64,000 bases of DNA from DASQFQ01 sp963811595 (GTDB lineage: Bacteria; Actinomycetota; Thermoleophilia; Solirubrobacterales; Solirubrobacteraceae). The stretch is taken from NCBI GenBank assembly GCA_963811595.1, contig CAWERW010000001.1, forward strand, positions 62,001-126,000. The letters run 5' to 3'. Made by a program: the position numbers and the translations under genes. Of this stretch, positions 41,780-50,205 are shown in pieces (position 1 is the first letter of the stretch; each line of letters starts with the position of its first letter). The notes under the pieces are model-generated. The model was not told where the DNA came from. It did not search any database and worked only from the letters and a program-made list of their open reading frames with translations.

Positions 41780-43207
41780 ATGGCCAACCCCGAACGGCTC
41801 ACCGGACTCGACGCCTCGTTCCTCGCGCTCGAGGACGCGGGCGCCCACATGCACGTCGGCTCGTGCCTGCTTTTCGAGGGCGAGGCGCCGGACTACGTCG
41901 ACTTCGTCGCCCAGCTCGGCACCCGGCTCCACCTCGTGCCCCGCTACCGCCAGAAGCTCGCGTTCCCGGCCGGCGTGCAGGCGCGGCCGGTGTGGATCGA
42001 CGACCCGCACTTCAACCCCGGCTACCACGTGCGCCACACCGCGCTGCCCGAGCCCGCGAGCCTCGAGCAGCTGCGCAACCTCGCCGGGCGCGTGCTCGCG
42101 CAGCGGCTCGACCGTCACAAGCCGCTGTGGGAGATCTGGCTCGTGCAGCACGTCGAGGGCGGGCGCTTCGCGATGATCACGAAGACGCACCACTGCCTCG
42201 TCGACGGCGTCTCGGGCGTGGACATCGCGACGGTGCTCTTCGACCTCTCGGCCGACCCGGACCCGCCGCCGGAGCCGCCTCCAGCCTGGTACCCGCGGCC
42301 GGAGCCGAGCGCCGCCACGCTCGTCGCCGACGCGATGGCCGAGCGCGCGAGCGCCCCGCTCGACGCCGCCCGCCTCGTGGCCGACGTGCTCGCGCACCCC
42401 GACAAGGCCGCCGGCCGGCTCGGGCGGGCCGCGGTGGGCCTCGGCGCGGTGCTGCGCGCCGGCCTGCAGGGCGCGCCGCCGAGCCCCTACAACGTCCCGA
42501 TCGGCCCGCACCGCCGCTTCGCGTGGGCGGACGGCGACCTCGCCCTGTTCAAGTCGATCAAGACGGCGCTGGGCGGCACGGTCAACGACGTGGTGCTGAC
42601 CGTCGTGACGGGCGCGCTGCGCGCCCACATGGAGGCCAACGGCCACGAGGTCGACGGCGTCGAGCTGAAGGCGATGGTGCCGGTGTCGGTGCGCGCCGAG
42701 GCCGAGAAGGGCGCGCTCGGCAACCGCGTGACGTCGATGTTCGCGCCGCTGCCGGTCTACGTCGACGACCCGGTGGAGCGCTTCCGGGTCGTCCACGAGG
42801 CGATGCAGGGGCTCAAGGAGTCCGGCCAGGCCGTCGGCGCCGAGCTCCTGACCCAGCTCGCCGGCTTCGCCCCGCCCACCGTGCTCTCCCAGGCCTCGCG
42901 CGTGCAGTCCCAGCAGCGCGCGTTCAACGTCGTGGTGACGAACGTGCCCGGCCCGCAGTTCCCGCTCTACATGCTCGGGCGCAAGCTGCTGCGCATCTAC
43001 CCGCAGGTCCCGCTGGTGCGCAACACGGCGCTGGGGATCGCGATCATGTCCTACGACGGGACGCTCAACTTCGGCCTGCTCGGCGACTACGACGCGCTCC
43101 CCGACCTCGACGACCTCGCCACGGCGCTGCGCGACGCGATCGCGGAGCTCGCCGCCGCCGCGGGGGTCGCGCGCAAGCCGCGCCGCTCGCGGGTCGCCCG
43201 CACGTGA
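41780..43207 (+). CDS. Wax ester synthase/diacylglycerol acyltransferase (WS/DGAT)
   Basis: A 475-residue acyltransferase that esterifies fatty alcohols or diacylglycerol with acyl-CoA to make storage lipids. The catalytic HHxxxDG appears as HHCLVDG in MITKTHHCLVDGVSGVDIAT. Other family blocks are LDASFLALEDAGAHMHVG at the start, GTVNDVVLTVVTGALR and NVPGPQFPLYMLGRKL. Length is typical of actinobacterial members. ATG 41780 has no clear Shine-Dalgarno sequence. A small membrane protein gene overlaps its stop (GTGA). Confidence 0.94.
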   Translation: MANPERLTGLDASFLALEDAGAHMHVGSCLLFEGEAPDYVDFVAQLGTRLHLVPRYRQKLAFPAGVQARPVWIDDPHFNPGYHVRHTALPEPASLEQLRNLAGRVLAQRLDRHKPLWEIWLVQHVEGGRFAMITKTHHCLVDGVSGVDIATVLFDLSADPDPPPEPPPAWYPRPEPSAATLVADAMAERASAPLDAARLVADVLAHPDKAAGRLGRAAVGLGAVLRAGLQGAPPSPYNVPIGPHRRFAWADGDLALFKSIKTALGGTVNDVVLTVVTGALRAHMEANGHEVDGVELKAMVPVSVRAEAEKGALGNRVTSMFAPLPVYVDDPVERFRVVHEAMQGLKESGQAVGAELLTQLAGFAPPTVLSQASRVQSQQRAFNVVVTNVPGPQFPLYMLGRKLLRIYPQVPLVRNTALGIAIMSYDGTLNFGLLGDYDALPDLDDLATALRDAIAELAAAAGVARKPRRSRVART

Positions 43208-43674
43208 GGCGGCTGCTCGGCGGCCTGGCGATCCTCGCGGTCGCGCTCGCGGCCGTGGTCGGGGCGGTCGTGCTGCTGCAGTCGCGCGACGACGCCGAGG
43301 TCGGCGGCAGTGGCGGCGGGCCGGGCGAGCGGGTCGAGCCTCGCTGCCCCGAGCGCCGCGAGGGCATCGCGCGCGACGCGCGGCCGCTGAGCGAGCACCA
43401 GATCGCGGGAGCTCTGGCGGCGGGGAACGTCGTGCTGCGCTACCCCGGCACCCGGCCGCCGGCCGCCCTGCGCGAGCTCCAGGAGGAGCTCAGCGGACCG
43501 TACGACGCCGAGCTCGCCCTCGCCGGCGAGTCGGTGATCCTCGCGGGCGGCGGCGAGGGCGTGGAGGCGCTGGCCTGGGGCCGCCAACTCGAGGCGAGCT
43601 CGCCCGAGGACCCGCAGCTGCGGGCGTTCGCCGAGGCGTGGCTGGGCGAGCGCCCGTCGAAGCCCTGTGGCTAG
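43204..43674 (+). CDS. Membrane-anchored protein with DUF3105-like domain
   Basis: A 156-residue protein. MRRLLGGLAILAVALAAVVG begins the signal anchor, and the extracytoplasmic domain contains PLSEHQIAGALAAGNVVLRY and ESVILAGGGEGVEALAWGRQ. This resembles the core of DUF3105 proteins, but the diagnostic GPH and H-N-L-E-H-G motifs are missing, so the assignment is tentative. It is translationally coupled to the WS/DGAT gene (GTG 43204 within its stop) and converges on the Lys/Ala-rich gene by 4 bp. Confidence 0.6.
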   Translation: MRRLLGGLAILAVALAAVVGAVVLLQSRDDAEVGGSGGGPGERVEPRCPERREGIARDARPLSEHQIAGALAAGNVVLRYPGTRPPAALRELQEELSGPYDAELALAGESVILAGGGEGVEALAWGRQLEASSPEDPQLRAFAEAWLGERPSKPCG

Positions 43675-43883
43675 CTCTTGCGCGCCTTCGCGCGGTTGCT
43701 GACGGACTTGCCGGCCTGGACGGCCGCCTTCCCGCCTGCCTTGGCGGCGGTCACGAGCGCCTCGACGGCCTCGCCCGCGGCCTTCTTCGCCTCGCTGGCG
43801 CTGTCCTGCGCCGCGTTCTGCTGGCGCGTCGCGGCCGCCTTCTGCCCCGAAGCCTGCCGCTCCGCCTTCGTCTGCTGGGCCAT
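43671..43883 (-). CDS. Small Lys/Ala-rich (histone H1-like) protein
   Basis: A 70-residue basic protein, rich in Ala, Lys and Gln (KAERQASGQKAAATRQQNAA, AKAGGKAAVQAGKSVSNRAK). Such composition is typical of H1-like, nucleoid-associated or membrane-curving helices. ATG 43881-43883 has a strong GGGAGG 8 bases upstream, supporting translation. No family was recognised; DNA binding is inferred from composition only. Confidence 0.7.
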   Translation of the reverse strand: MAQQTKAERQASGQKAAATRQQNAAQDSASEAKKAAGEAVEALVTAAKAGGKAAVQAGKSVSNRAKARKS

Positions 43884-43915
43884 TGCTGAGCCTCCCTCGT
43901 TCGCTTGGGGCGGTG

Positions 43916-44323
43916 TTACCCGGCGGGCGCCTCTCGAACCGCGACCGTCATGCGGACCAGCGCGCACACGCGGCCCTCGTCGTCGGTGATGTCGACCTCC
44001 CAGACCCACGTCGTGCGGCCCTTGTGGCGACGGCGCGCGGTGGCGTGGATCGTGCCGCCGACGATCGGCCGCAGGAAGCTCGTCTGATTGGAGAGGCCCT
44101 GCGCCGACCTGCCCTCGCGGCTGACCGCCTGCCAGGTGGCGAACGAGGTCAGGCTCTCGGCTATGGAGGCGAACACGCCGCCGTGGACGAGCCCCGCGGG
44201 CTGCAGGATGTCGTCGCGGACCTTGACCCGCGCGGTCGCCTCCTCGTCGCCGAGCGACAGGATCTCGAGGCCGTAGAGCGCGTCGAAGCCCGTGATCTGC
44301 AGGGGGAACTGCGTCTTAGACAA
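43916..44323 (-). CDS. PaaI-type hotdog thioesterase
   Basis: A 135-residue single hotdog domain protein. The catalytic-loop motif is LQPAGLVHGGVFASIAESLT with the HGG and Glu of PaaI-like acyl-CoA thioesterases, and NQTSFLRPIVGGTIHATAR is the following strand. Likely substrates are hydroxyphenylacetyl- or benzoyl-type CoAs. The start is taken as TTG 44321-44323 (MSKTQFPLQITGF) because a TAGTGT box ends 7 bases upstream; GTG 44332 would overlap that box. Confidence 0.87.
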   Translation of the reverse strand: MSKTQFPLQITGFDALYGLEILSLGDEEATARVKVRDDILQPAGLVHGGVFASIAESLTSFATWQAVSREGRSAQGLSNQTSFLRPIVGGTIHATARRRHKGRTTWVWEVDITDDEGRVCALVRMTVAVREAPAG

Positions 44324-44330
44324 GAGCGGC

Positions 44331-44340
44331 ACACTACCCT
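44331..44340. promoter_or_regulatory. Fused divergent -10 boxes between the PaaI and sigma-4-HTH genes
   Basis: On the - strand TAGTGT (44331-44336) faces the PaaI gene; on the + strand TACCCT (44335-44340) faces the next gene. They share the TA at 44335-44336, exactly the arrangement seen at 1805-1814. Only 20 bp separate the two reading frames. Promoter activity is inferred. Confidence 0.55.
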
Positions 44341-44343
44341 CAC

Positions 44344-45360
44344 ATGCCCTCGATGCCGCTCGACGCCCTCGCACCGGACCAGCGCGCCGTGGTCCAGCTC
44401 GTGCTCCAACGGGGGCGCTCCTACGAGCAGATCGCGGAGCTCCTCAAGATCTCCGAGGACGCGGTGCGGGCGCGCGCCCACGCCGGCCTCACCGCGCTGG
44501 CGCCGGACACCGAGCTGCCGGCCGACAAGGTCGCCCAGATCTCCGACTTCCTGCTCGGGCAGCAGAACGGCAAGCCGCGCCAGGCCACGCGCCGGATGCT
44601 GCGGGGCAACGCCGCCGCCCGCGAATGGGCCGAGACCGTGCGCGCGGGGCTGGAGGAGCTCGGCGGCGCGCTCCCGGACCTGCCGGCGCCGGCGAAGCCC
44701 GCGGCGGAGGCGGCGCCCGCCGAAGCAGAGGAAGCCCCGCCGGCGGCGGACGACGACGCTGCCCCCTCCCCCGCGCCCCGCCCGCGGCCGCTGCGCGAGT
44801 CGCGCAAGCAACCCGCTGCCGCCAAGCCCGACGGCGCGTCGTCCTCCCGCCTCGGCGGCGCGATCCTGATCGGCGGCCTCGTGCTCGCAGTCGTGGCGGT
44901 CGTGCTCGCCCTGTTCGTCTTCGGCGGCGACGACGGCGACGACGATCCGAGCTCCGCCGCGGCCACCGCGACGCCGTCGGCGAGCGCGACACCGCAGCCG
45001 GTGGGCGAGATCGCGCTGAAGGGCGTCAACGGCTCGAAGGGCCAGGGCGTGATGACGCTCTACGCCTCTCAGGGCCAGATCGCGTTCACGCTCGAGGGCA
45101 CCGGCGTGCCGCGGAACGCCCGCAACGAGGCCTACGCCGTCTGGTTCACCACCCCCGGCGGCGGCTCTCAGCGCCTCGGCTTCGCCCAGCCCGTGGGCGA
45201 GAACGGGCAGCTCGGCACCACCGGCCCGCGCACCGAGGACCTCGACAAGTTCCCGCGCTGGCTCGCCCGCTACAAGCAGGTCGTCGTCTCGCGCGAGAAG
45301 ACCGGCAACGCGAAGTCGCCCGGCCCGATCGTGCTGCGCGGGACGTTGCCGAGTTCCTGA
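44344..45360 (+). CDS. Membrane protein with N-terminal sigma-region-4-like HTH and secreted C-terminal domain
   Basis: A 338-residue protein. Residues 5-55 (LAPDQRAVVQLVLQRGRSYE, AELLKISEDAVRARAHAGL) form a sigma-70 region 4-like helix-turn-helix. A long Ala/Pro-rich cytoplasmic linker follows, then one membrane helix (GGAILIGGLVLAVVAVVLAL) and a beta-rich outer domain of ~110 residues ending at GTLPSS. The shape recalls anti-sigma or membrane-bound regulators that pass signals inward. No partner sigma gene adjoins. ATG 44344 or 44353 could be the start; the latter fits the -10 spacing better. Confidence 0.72.
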   Translation: MPSMPLDALAPDQRAVVQLVLQRGRSYEQIAELLKISEDAVRARAHAGLTALAPDTELPADKVAQISDFLLGQQNGKPRQATRRMLRGNAAAREWAETVRAGLEELGGALPDLPAPAKPAAEAAPAEAEEAPPAADDDAAPSPAPRPRPLRESRKQPAAAKPDGASSSRLGGAILIGGLVLAVVAVVLALFVFGGDDGDDDPSSAAATATPSASATPQPVGEIALKGVNGSKGQGVMTLYASQGQIAFTLEGTGVPRNARNEAYAVWFTTPGGGSQRLGFAQPVGENGQLGTTGPRTEDLDKFPRWLARYKQVVVSREKTGNAKSPGPIVLRGTLPSS

Positions 45361-45380
45361 CCGGCGTGTAGCGTCGCCCC

Positions 45381-46364
45381 GTGGAGCACGTCCCCCAAGA
45401 GGCTGTCGCCCCGCAGCCAGATACGCCCGCGCGCAGCGCCGCCGAGCCCGCCCTCGCGCTGACGCCCGCCGGCGTCACCGCCCTGCAGCGCCGCGCCGGC
45501 AACGCCGCCGTCGTGGCGATGCTCCAGCGCGAGCCGACCGCCGAGCAGCGCGAGGCCGCGAGCAAGCAGTGGCAGCGCCGCAACGAGGCCGCCGGGCTCA
45601 TCCGCAAGCACAACTTCCTCGGCATCCCCGCCTGGCTGAGCGAGGACGGGCTCGCGACCGAGCTGCTCGGCCGCCTCCCCGCCGACTGGGAGCTCGCGAT
45701 CGAGACGATCGCCCAGCTCGTCCAGGGCCACCAGGACAACGACCTCGCCGTCGCGCTGTGCAAGAACGCCAGCGACGAGAAGCTGAAGGCGATCGCCGCC
45801 GACCCCGGCGGCGCCAAGCTGATGTTCCGCATCGTCAGCGCGATGCAGGGCGTGACCACCAGCGAGGCGGAGAAGACCCAGCTCTACCGGGCGATGAGCG
45901 CGATCACCCGCTCGCGCGGCGCGGTGCCGATCGGCGTCGAGGTCATCACGTTCCGCAGCGGCGTCGCCCCGCTGGACGCCGCCGGCGAGTGGTGGTTCGG
46001 CAAGGGCGCCAAGGGCCACACCGCGGTCATCGTCGCCGACCTCGTCTACAGCTTCGACGAGCGGGGCTGGGTGATGGAGGGCAGCAAGGCCGAGTACATG
46101 GGCCGCAACACGCATCGCGACGCCATCGGTCAGGTCTTGAAGGTGCCGCCCGAGGACGCGCTGGCGATCCAGGACGGGCTCAACAAGTCGATCGGCCGCG
46201 GCGTCTACTTCTTCTCCGGCCAGGTGTGCACCGACGCCACCGCCCAGTCGCTCGTGAAGGTGCTCGGCCAGATCGACGCCAAGAGCAACCCGCAGAAGTT
46301 CGCCGACATGCTCGCCGGCAGCGGGCACGTCGAGTCGACGAACAACTACGCGAAGAAGCCCTAG
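45381..46364 (+). CDS. Protein with eCIS-cargo-like N-terminus and papain-like C-terminal domain
   Basis: A 327-residue protein with no signal peptide. Residues 26-50 contain ALTPAGVTALQRRAGNAAVV then AMLQR, matching the LQRxxGNxAVxxLLQR motif that marks proteins linked to extracellular contractile injection systems and DUF4157 toxins. The middle is helical. The C-terminal ~130 residues have His213 in AKGHTAVIVADLVYSF and Cys283 in SGQVCTDATAQSLVKVL, an order seen in permuted NlpC/P60-like Cys hydrolases. No injection-system genes are in the window. GTG 45381 lies 6 bases after TAGCGT. Confidence 0.65.
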   Translation: MEHVPQEAVAPQPDTPARSAAEPALALTPAGVTALQRRAGNAAVVAMLQREPTAEQREAASKQWQRRNEAAGLIRKHNFLGIPAWLSEDGLATELLGRLPADWELAIETIAQLVQGHQDNDLAVALCKNASDEKLKAIAADPGGAKLMFRIVSAMQGVTTSEAEKTQLYRAMSAITRSRGAVPIGVEVITFRSGVAPLDAAGEWWFGKGAKGHTAVIVADLVYSFDERGWVMEGSKAEYMGRNTHRDAIGQVLKVPPEDALAIQDGLNKSIGRGVYFFSGQVCTDATAQSLVKVLGQIDAKSNPQKFADMLAGSGHVESTNNYAKKP

Positions 46365-47962
46365 AGCAGCTTCCCCGGGTTCATGATCCCGGCGGGGTCG
46401 CAGCGCTCCTTGAGCATGCGCAGGACGTCGTGGCCGAGCCGCCCCGTCTCCGCCTCCAGCCACGGCGCATGGTCGGCGCCGACCGCGTGGTGGTGGGAGA
46501 TCGTGCCGCCCGCCGCGACGATCGCGTCCATCGCCGCCGCCTTGGCGCGCCGCCACTGGCCCGCCGGGTCCGCCCGGTCCTGGGCGGCGAACGCGGTGAA
46601 GTAGAGCGAGGCGCCCGTGGCGTAGACGTGCGAGGCGTGGCAGAGCACGAGCGGCGCCGCCAGCGCGCCCTCGAGCGCGCTCGTCACGCCGGCGCGCAGC
46701 GTCGCGAGGTTCGACCACGTGGTGGCGGTCTCGAGCGTCTCGACCATCACGCCGCGGTCGAGCAGGTCGTCGCGCAGGTGCGGCCCCGTGTAGCGCGTGG
46801 CGGCCCAGGCCTCGCCGGGGGCCTGGCCGAGCGGCCACGCGCGCCCGGCCCGCAGGGCGCGCGCCACGAGCTTGCGGCGCACCGCGACCGACTCCTCGCT
46901 CCCCTCCCAGCCGCACACGAGCACGCTGCGCCCCTTCAGCGCCATGCCCATCGCGCGCCCCTTGGCGCTGTTGCCGGCCAGCGCCAGCGACATCCGCGTC
47001 TCCGCCTCGTCGGAGAGCCGCGCCACGTCCGGCGCCAGCTCGTCCTGCGCGAGCGCCCGCAGCGCCTCGAGGCCCTCCTCGAAGCCGCGGAACGCCCAGC
47101 CCTCGAGCCGCCGCGCCGCCGGCACCGGGAACACGCGCAGCCCGACGCTCGTGATCGCCCCCAGCACGCCCTCCGAGCCGATCACCAGCTCGCGCAGCGA
47201 CGGCCCCGCCGCCGTCGACGGCACCGCGAGCGTCGCAAGCTCGCCCGCCGGGGTGGCGCAGCGGAGCGCGATCACGTTCTCCTCGATCCGCCCGTGCCCG
47301 GTCGAGGACTGCCCGGCCGAGCGCGTCGCGACGCAGCCCCCGACCGTCGCCCACTCGTAGCTCTGCGGCGTGTGGCCGAGCATGAAGCCGTGCCGGCCGA
47401 GCGCCTGGTCGGCCTCGGGCAGCCGCGTCCCGCCCCGGACCCACGCCAGCGAGGAGCGCTCGTCGACCGACTCGAGGCCCTCCAGCCGCCCGAGGTCGAG
47501 CGACACCAGCGCGTCGAAGCGCCCGCGCAGCGGCTCGAGCCCGCCGACCACGCTCGTCCCGCCCCCGAACGGCACGACCGCCACGCCCTCCTCGCTGCAC
47601 GCGTACAGCACGGCCTGGACCTGCTCCGCGCTCGCCGGCTCCACCACGGCGTCGGGCGCGTCCTCGCACTCGCCCGCGCGCTGGCGCAGCAGGTCGAGGT
47701 AGGACTTGCCGCGGCAGCGCCCGACCCGCGCCGCGGCGTCGTCGCGCACGTGCTCCTCCCCCACGATCCCCGCGAGCCGCTCGCGCGCCGCCGCGGGCAG
47801 CGCCGGCTCGCTCAGCCGCACCTCCGACAGCGCCACCGGCCGCGAGACCACCGCGCCCTCGACGCCCAGCGCGGAGCGAAGGAAGCCCGCGGCATGGTCG
47901 GGCAGCGACGGCCCCGCGCCCGGCTCGCCCCAGCCCCAGAACACCTGCTCGCGGCGCGCCAT
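46361..47962 (-). CDS. FAD-binding oxidase, alkyl-dihydroxyacetonephosphate synthase-like
   Basis: A 533-residue flavoprotein of the VAO/PCMH fold. The FAD-binding segment is VPFGGGTSVVGGLEPLRGRF and GHTPQSYEWATVGGCVATRS; the end has GGTISHHHAVGADHAPWL, with the HHH triplet of alkyl-DHAP synthases, which swap a fatty acid for a fatty alcohol in ether-lipid synthesis. D-lactate dehydrogenase-like oxidases are the alternative, but the HHH and CDPAGIMNPGKLL ending favour the AGPS branch. ATG 47960-47962 overlaps the upstream SRPBCC stop (TGATG). Confidence 0.88.
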   Translation of the reverse strand: MARREQVFWGWGEPGAGPSLPDHAAGFLRSALGVEGAVVSRPVALSEVRLSEPALPAAARERLAGIVGEEHVRDDAAARVGRCRGKSYLDLLRQRAGECEDAPDAVVEPASAEQVQAVLYACSEEGVAVVPFGGGTSVVGGLEPLRGRFDALVSLDLGRLEGLESVDERSSLAWVRGGTRLPEADQALGRHGFMLGHTPQSYEWATVGGCVATRSAGQSSTGHGRIEENVIALRCATPAGELATLAVPSTAAGPSLRELVIGSEGVLGAITSVGLRVFPVPAARRLEGWAFRGFEEGLEALRALAQDELAPDVARLSDEAETRMSLALAGNSAKGRAMGMALKGRSVLVCGWEGSEESVAVRRKLVARALRAGRAWPLGQAPGEAWAATRYTGPHLRDDLLDRGVMVETLETATTWSNLATLRAGVTSALEGALAAPLVLCHASHVYATGASLYFTAFAAQDRADPAGQWRRAKAAAMDAIVAAGGTISHHHAVGADHAPWLEAETGRLGHDVLRMLKERCDPAGIMNPGKLL

Positions 47963-48396
47963 CAGCGCTCCACCAGCCCCGCCAGCCCGGCGAGCGCCTC
48001 GTCGCAGTTGCGCCGCGCGGCCTTGCGCAGCATCAGCCCGCCGAAGCGCGCCCAGCCGCGCGGCTTCTGGCGCATCTCGATCCCCACGTCGGTCCCGGCG
48101 TCGGCCGGCGCGAGCGCGACCTCGCACACGACCTCGCTGAACAGCTTCTCGAACGGCGTCCCCGCGAGCTCCTGCGCCCAGCGCCGCCGCTCGCCGCCCT
48201 TCGACAGCTCGACCCGGTAGTCGGCGCGCACCGAGCGCCCGCCCTCGGTCACGAGCACCGACGTCCAGCCGCCCGAGTTCACGCCCTCGACCCGCTGCAC
48301 GCGCGGCCACCAGCGCGGCAGGTGGTAGGGGTCGCGGACGATCTGCCAGACGTCGTCGACCGGCGCGGCGACCGTGCGCGAGCGGCGGACGACCAT
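47962..48396 (-). CDS. SRPBCC (START/Bet v1-like) lipid-binding family protein
   Basis: A 144-residue protein with the polyketide-cyclase/SRPBCC layout: an N-terminal strand VRRSRTVAAPVDDVWQIVRD, then DPYHLPRWWPRVQRVEGVNS, several strands and a long C-terminal helix (GGLMLRKAARRNCDEALAGL). These bind hydrophobic ligands in a cavity. It is coupled to the alkyl-DHAP synthase-like gene downstream, so it may carry or sense a lipid. The apt gene lies directly upstream. Confidence 0.85.
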   Translation of the reverse strand: MVVRRSRTVAAPVDDVWQIVRDPYHLPRWWPRVQRVEGVNSGGWTSVLVTEGGRSVRADYRVELSKGGERRRWAQELAGTPFEKLFSEVVCEVALAPADAGTDVGIEMRQKPRGWARFGGLMLRKAARRNCDEALAGLAGLVER

Positions 48397-48924
48397 CTAC
48401 TCGTCGTAGGAGATCAGCGCGTGGACGTCGTAGCCGTCGAGCCGCCGCCGGCCCTCGAGGAACTCCAGCTCGACCAGGAACGCGAAGCCGACCACGCTCG
48501 CGCCCAGCTCCTCGACGAGCTCGGCGAGCGCCTTCGCCGTCCCGCCCGTCGCCAGCAGGTCGTCGTGGATCAGCACCCGCGCGCCGTGGGCGAGCGCGTC
48601 CGCGTGCATCTCCAGCGCGTCGACGCCGTACTCGAGGATGTACTCCGCCGAGACCGTCTCCGACGGCAGCTTGCCGGGCTTGCGGGCGGGTACGAAGCCG
48701 GCGTCGAGCGCCAGCGCGAGCGGCGCGCCGAGGATGAAGCCGCGCGCCTCGGCGGCGACCACGAAGTCGACGTCGCGCGGCTGCGCCCACTCCGCGAGCT
48801 GGCCGACGGCCTGCCGCACCGCGACGTGGTCGAGCAGCAGCGGCGTGATGTCCTTGAACAGGATCCCCGCGCTCGGGAAGTCCGGGATGTCGCGGATCAG
48901 CGCCCGCAGGTCGGGCGCGGTCAC
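48397..48924 (-). CDS. apt: Adenine phosphoribosyltransferase
   Basis: A 175-residue purine salvage enzyme that makes AMP from adenine and PRPP. The PRPP-binding loop is RVLIHDDLLATGGTAKAL and adenine-binding residues lie in VAAEARGFILGAPLAL; FPSAGILFKDITPLL is the usual N-terminal block. GTG start at 48922-48924 overlaps the MerR-type gene stop (GTGA). In many bacteria apt sits next to relA and secF; here it is inside a regulator cluster instead. Confidence 0.95.
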   Translation of the reverse strand: MTAPDLRALIRDIPDFPSAGILFKDITPLLLDHVAVRQAVGQLAEWAQPRDVDFVVAAEARGFILGAPLALALDAGFVPARKPGKLPSETVSAEYILEYGVDALEMHADALAHGARVLIHDDLLATGGTAKALAELVEELGASVVGFAFLVELEFLEGRRRLDGYDVHALISYDE

Positions 48925-49688
48925 TTGGCGATGCGGCGCAGGTCGCGCACGAGCAGCAGGTGCTTGAGGTGCGACGCGACCGCCGCGAGGTTCTCGAGCG
49001 CCTCGACGGCCTCCTTGCGCCGCTCGGGATTGCGCGAGCGCAGCGACGGGGCGAGGATCTGCTGCAACAGGCCGGACTCGCGCTCGGCCGAGGTCTTGAA
49101 CACGCGCAGGTTGCGGCCCGCGACGCCGTAGCGCGACAGCTCCGTCACGGCGCGGATGATCTCGCGCTCGGTCTCGTCGTAGTAGCGCACGTTGCCGCGC
49201 AGCTCGCCGGCCACGATCCCGTAGTCCTCGAGCTCGGCGACGAGCCGCCGCTCCGCGCCCGTCTCCTCGACCACGTCCTCGAGCGAATAGAGCGCGCCCT
49301 TGTCGCGCAGGGAGAACGTCAGGCGGCGCAGCGCCGCGCCCGGCCGCGCGTCCGACCCCGCCTGCGGCGAGGCGACCGGCTGCTCGCCCTCCGAGCGCCC
49401 GGCCGCGAGCTCCTGGCGGATCACCCGCAGCGGCAGGAACTCGTCGCGCTGCAGCCGCAGGATCGTGCGCAGGCGCGAGACGTCGGACTGCGAGTAGAGC
49501 CGGTAGCCGCCGGGCGTGCGGCGCGGCGTCAGCAGCTTCTGGTCCTCGAGGTAGCGGATCTTCGAGATCGAGATGTCCGGGAACTCCTGCGAGAGCGCCT
49601 TGCAGACGGCTCCGATGGTGAGGGACTTCTGGCGCTGGACGGGCTCCGGCTGGGCTTCCGCGCCGTCGGCCGAGACCGCATCGGTCAT
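48921..49688 (-). CDS. MerR-family transcriptional regulator (FtsR-like)
   Basis: A 255-residue regulator. The winged HTH is SLTIGAVCKALSQEFPDISI, with SKIRYLEDQKLLTPRRTPGG immediately after it and YRLYSQSDVSRLRTILRLQR next, a MerR fold that lacks the usual effector domain. The ~150-residue C-terminal region is helical and includes a second HTH-like part (YSLEDVVEETG). Actinobacterial relatives such as FtsR and Rv1828 sit beside FHA-domain genes, as here. ATG 49686-49688 with AGGAG is preferred; ATG 49709, overlapping the FHA stop, is an alternative. Confidence 0.87.
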   Translation of the reverse strand: MTDAVSADGAEAQPEPVQRQKSLTIGAVCKALSQEFPDISISKIRYLEDQKLLTPRRTPGGYRLYSQSDVSRLRTILRLQRDEFLPLRVIRQELAAGRSEGEQPVASPQAGSDARPGAALRRLTFSLRDKGALYSLEDVVEETGAERRLVAELEDYGIVAGELRGNVRYYDETEREIIRAVTELSRYGVAGRNLRVFKTSAERESGLLQQILAPSLRSRNPERRKEAVEALENLAAVASHLKHLLLVRDLRRIAK

Positions 49689-49705
49689 GGTGATCTCCTG
49701 CTCGC

Positions 49706-50179
49706 TCATCGCGCGAAGAACGTGAGCTTGAACTTGCCGATCTGCAGCTCGTCGCCGTCCTCGAGGCGGTGCGAATCGACCCGCTGGCGGTTGACGTAGG
49801 TGCCGTTGAGCGAGCCGGAGTCGTCGAGGTACCAGTCGCCGCCGCGACGGACGAGCGTGGCGTGCTCGCGCGAGACCGTCACGTCGTCGAGGAAGACGTC
49901 GGTCTCCGGCGAGCGTCCGATCGTCATCTTCTCGCCCGACATCGGGAACGACTGGCCGACGCGCCCGCCGCCCGAGCGGACGACCAGCGCGCCGCTCTGC
50001 GCGGCGACGTCGCCGACGTCGACGGGCTTGAGCTCGCCCGTCTGGTCGTCGATGACGTACGTCGCCGTCGTGACGTCCTCCTGCTGGGGCTCGGTGGCCC
50101 CCTGGAACGCCCCGCACTTCGGGCAGTAGTTCGCCCCTTCCGCGACGACGAAGCCGCACTCAGGGCAATGTCGTGCCAC
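49706..50179 (-). CDS. FHA-domain protein with N-terminal zinc ribbon
   Basis: A 157-residue protein. The N-terminus is a zinc ribbon, CPECGFVVAEGANYCPKCG. Residues 70-157 form an FHA phosphothreonine-binding domain with TIGRSPETDVFLDDVTVSRE, HATLVRRGGDWYLDDSGSLN and GTYVNRQRV, all canonical. Ser/Thr-kinase signalling through GarA-like proteins is a likely role. It lacks the threonine-rich N-terminal motif of GarA itself. GTG start at 50177-50179. Followed directly by the MerR-type gene, a pairing common in actinobacteria. Confidence 0.9.
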   Translation of the reverse strand: MARHCPECGFVVAEGANYCPKCGAFQGATEPQQEDVTTATYVIDDQTGELKPVDVGDVAAQSGALVVRSGGGRVGQSFPMSGEKMTIGRSPETDVFLDDVTVSREHATLVRRGGDWYLDDSGSLNGTYVNRQRVDSHRLEDGDELQIGKFKLTFFAR

Positions 50180-50205
50180 GCCTCGGCCTCCCCCCGCGGG
50201 GCCGC

